Assembly (NCBI GenBank): GCA_963932465.1 | Contig: OZ010800.1 | Location: forward strand, 96,615,307 to 96,679,306 | Length of the DNA stretch: 64,000 nucleotides | Direction of reading: 5' to 3' | DNA from: Maratus speciosus | Lineage: Eukaryota; Arthropoda; Arachnida; Araneae; Salticidae | Shown: positions 55,675 to 64,000 of the stretch, piece after piece | How the letters are laid out: the number at the start of each line of letters is the position of its first letter | How positions within the stretch are numbered: position 1 is the stretch's first letter | Translations under genes and position numbers: made by a program | Notes under the pieces: model-generated | Database searches by the model: none | Seen by the model: the letters and a program-made list of their open reading frames with translations, nothing else | What the model was told of the DNA's origin: nothing

Positions 55675-57040
55675 ATTTAAATTATGTAGCAGTAATTTTT
55701 TATGATCAATTACGACACTAAATTAAACAGATAAACAAATAAAGAAAAAGGTATTTAATGTAAAGGTGAAAACTTAGAAATTTTATTTAATTATATGTTA
55801 AACAAACACCCAATGGCATTTTAATGAACTTCATTTGTCAAAGTGTTCAGAGCATATGAAAATATTCCAATTAACAAGGTTAATTATCTGTAGTCAAACA
55901 TTTAGATAAGAAATATTTACTTATAAGCTTAATCTGTATTAAGCTTATAAGTCATGAAATTTCAGTTAAAAAGGCACTAGCTAGACTAAAATTTTTGCTC
56001 GCCACTATTTTACATCATTGTCGAGACATATTATTTTACATCATTGTCTCCACCACACCAGCCTAAAAAATGAACTATTTATGACAAACAGGACAAACAG
56101 AATTTAAATTGACCATTGTTAGAAGGAGCTGTCTGTTAAATCCAGAATATTTTACATTCACAAAAAATATAAACACTTTTTAAAATGTTAACAGATGTAG
56201 TATGAAGAACTTTCTGGTGACAGAAATCATAAAAGAATGTAGAAATTGAAAAATCGAAACATATTTAATGCAAATATAATACATATATTATAAACTAAAA
56301 GTAAGGTTTGCTTTAAAGTTTCAATGGTTACAAAAATTGTCAAATACCACTAAAAAGTCATGAAAGAAAAACTTCCTTGGAGCAAATCGGGGAATCTTGC
56401 TGAGCACTTTTCACTGTAAAACTTCTCTAGCATATCTTTCAGTGTTAGCGAAGGGAACATAAATTTGAATTCTGTCCATTGTGCCAATACAATATCCATT
56501 TTTTCATTAAAGGAACTTTGGTTCCAATACATGAAGAGCTTCTTTATGTATTCTATCCAAAATTCAGGAATTTTTTCTTTGGGAGGCCAACACTTCCCTT
56601 AAAACACTTTCTCCTGTCGCTGGATTGAGGTACGATATTCTGAGCGTATATAGTTTGATTTGAAGCACACCATTTTAAAAGACGAAACTTACTCGCCAAC
56701 CTTAAACATTTGCTCGCCAATGGCGAGCTGGCGAACGGAAATTTCGCGCTCTGGCTTAATAACAAAATCATATTATTATTATTAATATATTTTAATGATA
56801 GAATAGATATTTTCGCATACACCAAAAATATTTAAGAAACCAGTTCAGTTTTGTTTATCGTTGTAATTTGAAATCAGAATCTACAAAGAGCATCTTTAGG
56901 CCCCGATGAAATTTTTCAAGAAAATAATTAAACGAAAAGGCTTATCATGAAGATGAGTTTCTGGGATTCAGAGGATAAGCTATAGTTTTGGTCATTCTGT
57001 CACAAATCAGAATGGATTACAAATCCAACTACAAGTTTTC
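55675..57040. other. AT-rich stretch with unassigned short frames
   Basis: Two minus-strand frames, 56553-56825 and 56350-56532, might be pieces of a decayed protein (for example LKDMLEKFYSEKCSARFPDL). I recognise no domain, and stops and a frame change separate them. An inverted AT-rich palindrome AATACAGATTAAGCTTATAA-type lies near 55918-55953 (TTATAAGCTTAATCTGTATT/AAGCTTATAAGT). Confidence 0.4.
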
Positions 57041-57049
57041 CTTGATGAA

Positions 57050-57430
57050 TTTTAGACTTGGTTCACAGGTCAGCAGAATTATGTGTACGGTCACTGGCAT
57101 AATACTGTAATGAATCCAACCTCAATCCTCCAAAAATAAATCAATTGAACCCCTACGAGAATGCTTTTAGCAAAGGCCCCTGGTCATGAACGAGGCTCTT
57201 TCCGTCTACCAATGGTTTTCTACGATGAATGCTAACCTTTAATCACAAGATAGCGCTCGCAGAATTGTGTGTAGGTTCAGTGACAGGATACTCTGATAAA
57301 TCCAGTTAGGATCCTCCCAAAACGAATCAATTTTAGCTCCTCCGAGAACGTTCTTAGCGAAAACCCTTGCCCCGTCTAGGAACGAGACTCGCCAGCAAAA
57401 GAATCATCACTCCACCCCAAAAATGTCTAG
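57050..57430 (+). repeat. ~187-bp tandem duplication
   Basis: CAGCAGAATTATGTGTACGGTCA...GAATCAACC-like and CGCAGAATTGTGTGTAGGTTCA blocks, each followed by AATCAATT, GAGAA(T/C)G(C/T)T and GAACGAG(G/A)CTC, are two units offset by about 187 bp. A short frame at 57367-57585 is not a recognised gene. Confidence 0.6.
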
Positions 57431-58100
57431 GTATCAGAGTCGATTCTACTTTTTCAGGACCCCGAGAAACTGTCTGCATTCTATCACTGCTGGGACAAGA
57501 CAACCCTGGTCTCTACTGCTATCTATCTAAAGAAAATAATACAAAAAGTGCGAGCAAAAATTTAAGACCACTTTCACCTCAATAATAATAAAAAAAAAAT
57601 CAACGGCCATTCCTACGCATCTTGACACATTTATGGAAAAAATGTGCACGCCAGAATGCGTGGGGAAAAAAATAACACAACACAGCCCAGGCCTCCCTGT
57701 AAGCTGTCGATCCCAAAGAAACGTCTGCCCCCGACATTAATGTTAACTTTTGCTTACAGAACTCAATTCATTCACCCCAGCGTCTGCTGGTACAACATTT
57801 CAAAGACTTGTGTTACAAAAAATCTCTCCTTTACTCCCGACATTAGGAAATATTTTTGAAATAACCCTCGCCACCACAATGCAAAGCCTTTCCTACTCTA
57901 TCCAACATGAGCAAAATTTAAATTCGTTATCTTATTTACTGATTATATAAATATGATTAATAATAAATTTAATTTACAGTAGACTTAATTCTTTCAGTAA
58001 AACAAAGACCAAATAATGCATTCTGACTTTTACTGCTCGTAACAAAATAAAAACAGTAACATATTTTTTAAAAAGCATTGTAATCGAAATTTTTTTCGAT
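57431..58100. other. Non-coding stretch, nothing recognised
   Basis: Overlapping short frames at 57644-57950 have no domain. Sequence around 57600-57860 is less AT-rich than its surroundings, but no element ends were found. Confidence 0.4.
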
Positions 58101-58159
58101 GGATTTACACGTTTTAGTGGTCAGAGATCCACAAAAACATGTTTATACAAAATGTCTGT

Positions 58160-58870
58160 CTGTCCGTGTGTCTCCACTGTACCATCGAAAAGTTATGCAT
58201 AGAATTGAACCAAATTTATTGTGTATATTTTTTACTTTGGCAAGGAGGTACTCCTTTAATTTAGAAATACTCCGCCGGAAAAGAGCACTGTACTAGTAAA
58301 GTCTATGCCATTTTCATTATTGTACCATCAAAAAGTTTATGAAGTTATGTATATAATTGAAAAATTATTTTGGGGTATGTTTTTGGCTATAGCAAGAAGG
58401 TCTTCCCTGAATTTGAAAAAAATTCCACTTGAAGGGGGGGGGGGCTGTAATAGCGATTTTTGTGTCATTTTCATTATTGTAACATCAAAAAATTTATAAA
58501 GTTATGCATAGAAATTGAGTCAAATTATTTGTGTGTATTTTTGGCTATGGCCAGCAGATCCTCCTTCAATTAGGAAATATTTCGCCGGAAGGGGGCGCTG
58601 TAATAGTGAAGTCTGTGCCATTTTCACTATTGTACCATCGAAAAGTGTATGAAGTCATGCATAGAATTAAAGAAATTCTTTTGTGTATGTTTTTGGCTAT
58701 GGCAAGCAGGTCTCCTGAATTTGAAAAAAACTCTGCCGAAAGGGGGCAATGTAATAGAGCTTTTTATACCATTTTCATTATTGTACCATCGAAAAGTGTA
58801 TAAAGTTATGCATAGAATTGAACCAAATTTTTTTTGTATGTTTTTGTCTATGGCCATACATACAATACTT
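58160..58870 (+). repeat. ~150-bp tandem array, five units
   Basis: GTACCATCGAAAAGT-type phase marks lie at 58179, 58322, 58479 (as GTAACATC), 58632 and 58782. Other shared blocks are ATGCATAGAATTGAACCAAA, TATGTTTTTGGCTATGGC and CCGGAAGGGGGCGCTGTAAT. A G-run at 58435-58444 occurs in one unit. Segment S copy 2 begins at its right edge. Overlapping frames at 58099-58930 are by-products. Confidence 0.8.
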
Positions 58871-59202
58871 GGCTTTTACATAGAAATTTTTTTGTGGTGC
58901 CCAAAACATACTAATTTTGAGTGGCTATAAAAATTTGTGCCACTATCTTGAATATTTATTTTGATTTATGGTTTTCATTTTTCAAAGAAAAATTTTATTG
59001 TGCATTTAAATTACTATCCGAAAATTTTTATTTGAATAAAAGAAAAAAAGATATTCTTTCGTGGTAAATTTGTTACAAGTTATCCCATAGGATTACCGTT
59101 GTTGATAGTTCATTGTTTCTTAAAAGATAATAAAAATATGGAAAACATTTGAAATAAAACTTCAAAAGTATTATAAAGCTTTATTAAAATAAAATAATCA
59201 TA

Positions 59203-59611
59203 TCAGGTTGTAACGAAAGTTTCCCGCAACAGCTAATACTGTCTGCGTAAACAGATTGCGTTGATGTGTTTGCTCGTATTTTGTCAAACGATTTTTGGCA
59301 TTTGAAAGAAAGAGACTTGCTTTATAGCACTGTGTTGTGAAATTTGTAAAAAAATATCGTTACCATTAAGTAAAAAGTATCTGAAAAGGAACTATCTCGC
59401 TACCAGATTAGAACCATCATTTACCTGTTACAAAAAGTCAGCTCAAAATGTCACCGAATCATGTGTACAGCTTTAGGTACTACTGCTGTATCATGTGACA
59501 CTGTGAAGGTTTCGCGAAATGGTGGTTATATATAATATTACAGTATATAATTTTATATAGTATAATCATTATGTGATGGTGGTTTGGTGGAAAACTTTCT
59601 TTACAACCTAA
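59203..59611. mobile_element. Mariner-type MITE, 409 bp
   Basis: Left end TCAGGTTGTAACGAAAGTTT and right end AAACTTTCTTTACAACCTAA are inverted. TA flanks both (59201-59202, 59612-59613). The YYAGGTTG start resembles mariner termini. The interior has no intact transposase. Its absence from segment S copy 1 fixes the boundaries. Confidence 0.85.
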
Positions 59612-59695
59612 TATTTAATATTTATTCGTTTAGTGAAAATACTATTTTAGATGTATTATTTGGGAGTATTTGTTTAAATTCTTATAGATTAGTTA

Positions 59696-59898
59696 CACTG
59701 TTAAAAAATTTGCAGCATTATGGCAGGTCATTTGACCGTTTTTTCCGAAAAAGGTTACACAACCGTAATTTTAACACTATTCTGACCATATCATTGGCCA
59801 TTTTATGGGTAGAATATAGTTAAATTATGGTTATGGAACCGTTTTTAAAAAAAAAAGGTCGAAAGACCTGCCAGAATCCTGCAAAATTTTTAACAGTG
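59696..59898. mobile_element. MITE, 203 bp, CACTGTTAAAAA ends
   Basis: Left CACTGTTAAAAAATTTGCAG and right CTGCAAAATTTTTAACAGTG are inverted, with TA on both sides (59694-59695, 59899-59900). GGCAGGTC and GACCTGCC pair next. It is absent from segment S copy 1. The ends relate to the MITE at 19050-19451. Confidence 0.88.
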
Positions 59899-60509
59899 TA
59901 TACTTACTTCTTCTATTTTGAAATATTCATTACAAGTAAAAGACGAGACGAAAGAGAAAATAAACTACAAAATTTCCTATTTGTTTCTTTTATTGCAGTT
60001 CCATGCATCACGATATATATGTATAAATCAAAGAATCTAGTAAATTGAATTAGCTTAATTGATGCTAACTTCTATTACACTTGTTTACAGGAATACAGGA
60101 TGATATTCTGAGAAACAGTGAAACAGTGTCTAAAGAAATTTGAATCTCTGCAGTTAAAACGTACAATTTTAAGTTGCACTTCCTTTTAAGTTGAACTATT
60201 TGTTTTGATTTTAGAGTTAAGATAAAGAAGTTAAAAAATATTAGTTTTTTAAATGAAAGCGTATATCTTTAAACTTTAGAACTGACATTGCTTGTGGAAA
60301 ATATGCACTTATGTGCATTGAAAAAATGTGATTAAAAATAATATACAGCTATGAGTATTTTTTTTTTGTAAAAATATGAAACTTGTTTCTAACAAAATAA
60401 TTTTAAATCTAACTCACTCTTTTTCTGTTATATATAATATTAATGCGAATGTCTTTTAGAATCATTAACTATAAATAGCAAAGTATGTTGAGGAAGATGA
60501 CAAGGAAAT

Positions 60510-60908
60510 TTACAATTGGTATCCCAGAGAAATCATCTCAAATAAATTTAAAGTACGCTGGTGTGCAAAAATAAAGTATGAAGCAGATAAATTTGCATAA
60601 AAGTCGAACAAGGTAACAAAATGGATTCTGTAAATAGTTTTGATCATTTGTACCATATGTTCACATCTTTGAGATCTTATGGTATGATTTCGGTCGATGT
60701 GGAAATCATCTGCACGACGATACATTCGAAAAACCATCTCGTCCTTGAGTTCTGCATGCCAGTGTATAAAAGGAACATATAGATATTTATGAATATTTGT
60801 TCCAGGAGCTGGCTGTATAAACTCGAAAAGAACTTTGTTTAGGAATTTCTGAGTGGTAGGTCGGGAGGATGATAGAAATTGCAGAATTATTGATTTTCTG
60901 ACGTGCAA
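60510..60908 (-). other. Unrecognised 132-codon open frame
   Basis: The longest frame here not explained by a transposon. It opens at a TTG, so a real start is not evident; if coding, it could be an exon (an AAG precedes it as a possible acceptor). The composition looks protein-like: IQPAPGTNIHKYLYVPFIHW, then a charged stretch with RMYRRADDFHID and RSQRCEHMVQMI. No domain is recognised, and no neighbouring exon was found. It directly follows segment S copy 2. Confidence 0.3.
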
Positions 60909-61880
60909 CTTATTTTTTTAGTGTTGGACATGCCTATAATGCATTGATTAACGCCTTACATATGTCATCTGAACTCACTAGGAAGGTCTACATAAGCGAA
61001 TGCTTAGAAAAATTTGAAAACGTTACGAAATATTCTTGTCATGAGGATATATATATGTCTATTAAAATTTTCCTGCGAACCTCAATATAATCTACGTAGT
61101 ATTTTATCGTTTAAGTTTAAATTCAATAAGTATTGCGCATTTTAACACTCATTTAACAAGTAATTTCCAAATTTTGCTTGCTTTTGGCGTAGAAAAACCG
61201 TTGCTCGCCAAATCGTGTCTTTTTGCGACAAATGCTCGAAATGTTTCATTTTCTTTTACAGATTTTCTACTGGATTTCCGCATAAATCTGAAAAAAAAAA
61301 AAATCCCTGCCGGCCCGGCCTACAGGCGGAGGTAGATTTTGAAGTTAAGTATACTAATTTCACCAACAAAAACTAAATCATGATTACAGATAAACCCACT
61401 TTAACAATTTTATCTGGTCGCTTTTGGCGAGTTTCTATTTCATTTTTATATAATAGCTGGTTTTATCAGAATCATGTTAAGGCGGTATTAAAAAAAAATA
61501 CTTTTCCATGTTCAACAACTCGAAATTTTCTGGCGCATTTTCAGATTCCTTTTTAATAGAAAAATTATGAAACTTGCTGAAGTGATTTTTGAAGAGATTT
61601 ATAAACGACCTGCGTTTTTATTTTTCGTTCAATTAATTAAAACTTGATTTGTAAACAATTATTTTCTCAGTAGGACAATATTTTTCATTTCTAACACAAT
61701 CGCTTCGGGAAATTCTGTTCAAAATGCCCACTTTGACATCATTTTTTGAAATATATTACGCCTCTATAAAAAAATCGATCATTACGGTACATTATATAGT
61801 TTCTGAATAAGAGAATCTACCAATTGGATGCGTCTGAGAGCAAAAATGAATTTAAAAATGAGTAAGAAAATAATCAGTTG
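60909..61880. other. AT-rich stretch, nothing recognised
   Basis: A GC-rich patch CCTGCCGGCCCGGCCTACAG at 61304-61323 and (A)n before it are the only local features. TTTTGGCG/CTCGCCAA motifs recur but no boundaries were found. Confidence 0.4.
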
Positions 61881-61899
61881 GATTTGAATACACCCTTAA

Positions 61900-62260
61900 T
61901 AAGATGATTTTTTTTCTTCAACCGCTAAGTATTTTTAATTTGTTTTTGTTGTAAGAATTGGTCCTATCAAAATCTTGTCTATATAAATATTGTAGACAAT
62001 ATTAAGAAGATATATGATAAATTCATGGGGATTTTATACCTTGTGAATTGACGGAGTTATGAATTTTTTTTCTTCTTCAACTCCCCTTTCTGTTTTAGTT
62101 TTTAATTTTTTTTTGCGGTACGAATTGGTCCTATCAAAAACTTGTGAATATAAAAGTTGGAGATAATATTAAGGAGAATTATAGTAAAATAAATTGGATT
62201 TGATATCTGGAGAATTGACGAAGTTATAAAATTTTTCACCCCAAAACCCTATTTCTTACG
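61900..62260 (+). repeat. ~170-bp tandem repeat, two units
   Basis: GAATTGGTCCTATCAAAA occurs near 61956 and 62124, each preceded by TTTTTAATTT and followed by GAATTGACGRAGTTAT. It lies on the inner side of the (TA)n tract, paralleling the 47322-49456 element. Confidence 0.6.
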
Positions 62261-62538
62261 CCCCTTAAGCCCATTTTTAATTTGATCAAAAATCTGTGAT
62301 ACATAAATTTTTGGCCCTATTTTTAGAAGCAATAAAAACTTTAAACTGATTTGGTATGTACAAAAATTAAGAAGTTGTGGGTTTTTTTCGGTTTTCACAA
62401 AACCCCTCAATATTTCCATCCCCTTGGTCCGATTTTGCCCATTAGCGAACGTGACAGAGATTTTATGACCCTTGATTTTATGTATGAGTTTGTAAGAGAT
62501 TTGTGCTGAATTGTGGAAGTTATCGTGTCCAGAAGAAA

Positions 62539-62541
<3 letters not shown>

Positions 62542-62593
<52 letters not shown>

Positions 62594-62755
62594 ATATATA
62601 TATAGATATATATAGATATATAAAGTTTTTTACTGAGGGTGGTTTTGGGTTCTAGGGGTCATGATCGGTGTAGATCTGCAAAAATTTTTCAGAAATTCGA
62701 ACATAGGGGAGGATGTGACAGGTAGCATTTCATACGAAATCTACCTAAAATCGTT
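62542..62755 (-). mobile_element. End of the GGTAGC-hairpin element family, with (TA)n
   Basis: (TA)n and (TG)n at 62542-62624 are followed by GTTTTGGGTTCTAGGGGTCATGATCG and GGTAGCATTTCATACGAAATCTACC (62726-62750, a hairpin). The reverse complement matches 47322-47462 in order. Tandem units flank the microsatellite in both copies. Confidence 0.55.
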
Positions 62756-63265
62756 TGAGTATGCGCTTTAAGATCTTCTTTGTCAGTTCACGCTACTCAA
62801 GCGCAAAATATTTGCGACGATTCATAAGCAGTTTGTTTTGTGCAATATCTACAAATTGAGTTTCTTTTCCTTTTGGCAGACATTTAAACGTACACAATAA
62901 ACCTTCTATTTTCAGCCACTCTTTCAATCGTCACTTTCTATTAACCGCCATTCATAGAAATGTTGTTAAGGTTGTAATTCTAGAATAAATGGAAAAGAAA
63001 ATATTAAGGAAATAAGAGAGAGACATTTAGTCAAAGATCGCGTTTACAACTTCTACGAAATTGGTCTAAATTGGAGAGCACTCACCGAAAAGACTGCAAC
63101 TTCTTCGACAGAAAAATCTCTACGTCATTTTAAAATACAAAAATATAGCATCTATCCAATTATATGTGCGAATTCAAAATGGTAATTGTAGATTATTTTT
63201 ACTGAGAAAAATCGAAAAAATTAAAATTTAAAAATGTTTCCTGCCCTGATATTTATTTGTGACTA
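62756..63265. other. Non-coding stretch, nothing recognised
   Basis: No element ends, motif-bearing frame or RNA structure is recognised. Confidence 0.4.
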
Positions 63266-64000
63266 CTAGAGGATTTTGCTCCCTACGTTCTACGCTCGTC
63301 AACCCACATGCAAACCCCCGCAGGTTCTAAAAATAAGATAATTTGCTCTGTTTTCGGGAGATTATCGTATAACGGAAGATTAAATGATAGTATTATGACC
63401 AGTGGCAATCTTCTGTAATGGAATTGACATTGACATTCCTATAGACACTTTCACCGTTGTCGCGGCAGCTGATTGCTGTTTTCGAGAACACTTAAGAGTT
63501 ATCAATTACGAATTTGAAAAAAAAAAGCTTGTAAAATATGGTTACCCCCCCCCCAAAAAAAAACAAACAAACAAACAAACAAACAAACAAAAAAACAAAA
63601 CAACAACAACAAAAAAAGAAAAACAAACAAACAAACAAAAAAAAAACCGCGCTGATTTCCGGACTTTTATTACGTAGAAGAAAAGTTTTCTTTTAGATGA
63701 TACATAAAAATTGTTTTAAATATCACATTTTATACATATCGTTTTTAATATGACGTAATTTTCACCATTAAATGGTTTTCGCACTTAATAATTTAATTAT
63801 TTTAATGTTTTCTTCTTTATAAATATCCACGTGTAAATATATATTTCAATTTAAAATATAGTGTTCCAGAACGCTATAAAAATGGCTTTAAATATGACGT
63901 TTTAAATTTTGACGTTTTATGTATGAAGTAATTTTTAACATTTATTGTTTTTCGCACGTAATAGTTTAATTATTTTAAAGTTTTCTTTATTTTTTTTAAA
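63266..64000 (-). mobile_element. Helitron-like element, third copy of the 38158 family (cut by window edge)
   Basis: The minus strand ends with a GC block, then CCTCTAG followed by T. The first ~250 bp resemble 52129-52400, and 63690-64000 resemble 52480-52930 with CCACGTGTAAATATAT-type blocks. It contains a C8 run and (CAAA)n/(A)n low-complexity sequence at 63545-63646, which produces the lysine/asparagine-rich frame at 63402-63677. Confidence 0.55.

Larger units (their letters stand above)
58873..60437 (+). repeat. Repeated segment S, copy 2, with two MITE insertions
   Basis: Colinear with 38761-39595 plus 41449-41529. It lacks the Tc1-like element found in copy 1 but contains two insertions of its own (59203-59611 and 59696-59898), each flanked by TA and absent from copy 1. 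The two copies therefore document three independent insertions. Confidence 0.8.

Noticed and set aside
58099..58930. Overlapping frames of 64-93 codons at 58.1-58.9 kb as a small gene family
   Set aside because: They repeat with the ~150-bp tandem array and lack conserved codon structure.
63402..63677. Lys/Asn/Thr-rich frame as a gene
   Set aside because: Translation of a (CAAA)n/poly-A low-complexity tract inside a Helitron-like copy.

Overview
The window looks like AT-rich, non-coding nuclear DNA of an arthropod. A chelicerate such as a spider is my best guess, but that is inference. It has no operons, ribosomal genes or convincing host genes. Every long reading frame belongs to a transposable element: a BEL/Pao LTR retrotransposon, an R1/Jockey-type LINE, and two Tc1/mariner transposase relics. 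The rest is inverted-repeat elements, Helitron-like ends and short tandem arrays, many nested inside each other.

Layout. 1-690: copy of a repeat family marked by a GGACCGGGGGACC motif. 0.9-6.3 kb: a dispersed repeat, a foldback element (3381-4028) and otherwise featureless AT-rich DNA. 6.3-16 kb: a ~305-bp satellite split by a nearly complete BEL/Pao element (8354-14952; 333-bp LTRs, GGGG target duplication, duplicated tRNA-Gly primer site, three frame breaks). 16.1-16.95 kb: a ~165-bp tandem repeat holding a tRNA-derived SINE-like insert.

18.4-25.9 kb: three units of a ~450-bp tandem repeat invaded by a mariner-type element (itself holding a MITE and a 1.76-kb long-inverted-repeat element), a Helitron, a large inverted-repeat element with a pogo-like MITE inside, and a hAT-like MITE. 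Comparing the units gives the empty site of each insertion. 26-38.2 kb: palindromic MITEs, a 2.1-kb element carrying a ~150-bp satellite, Helitron ends and a TTAA-flanked MITE.

38.8-50.3 kb: a repeat segment (second copy at 58.9-60.4 kb) interrupted by a Tc1-like transposon (39679-41446), then a large complex of inverted and direct repeats that contains a 449-bp MITE, an AGGTCTGCACGGG-ended element and a 327-bp satellite array. 50.3-53.3 kb: Helitron-type ends and an 86-bp minisatellite. 53.4-55.7 kb: a 5'-truncated LINE. 55.7-64 kb: tandem repeats, the second copy of the segment with two MITEs in it, one unrecognised 132-codon frame, a (TA)n tract and another Helitron-type end.

The coding parts serve only element mobility. 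Gag, protease, RT/RNase H and integrase come from BEL/Pao; RT/RNase H from the LINE; DDE transposases from Tc1 and mariner. All the enzyme modules carry visible lesions or truncations, so little here looks autonomous, though the BEL/Pao copy is recent (five differences between its LTRs by eye). Element boundaries were found by reading inverted and direct repeats by eye, so ends without a stated target duplication are approximate.
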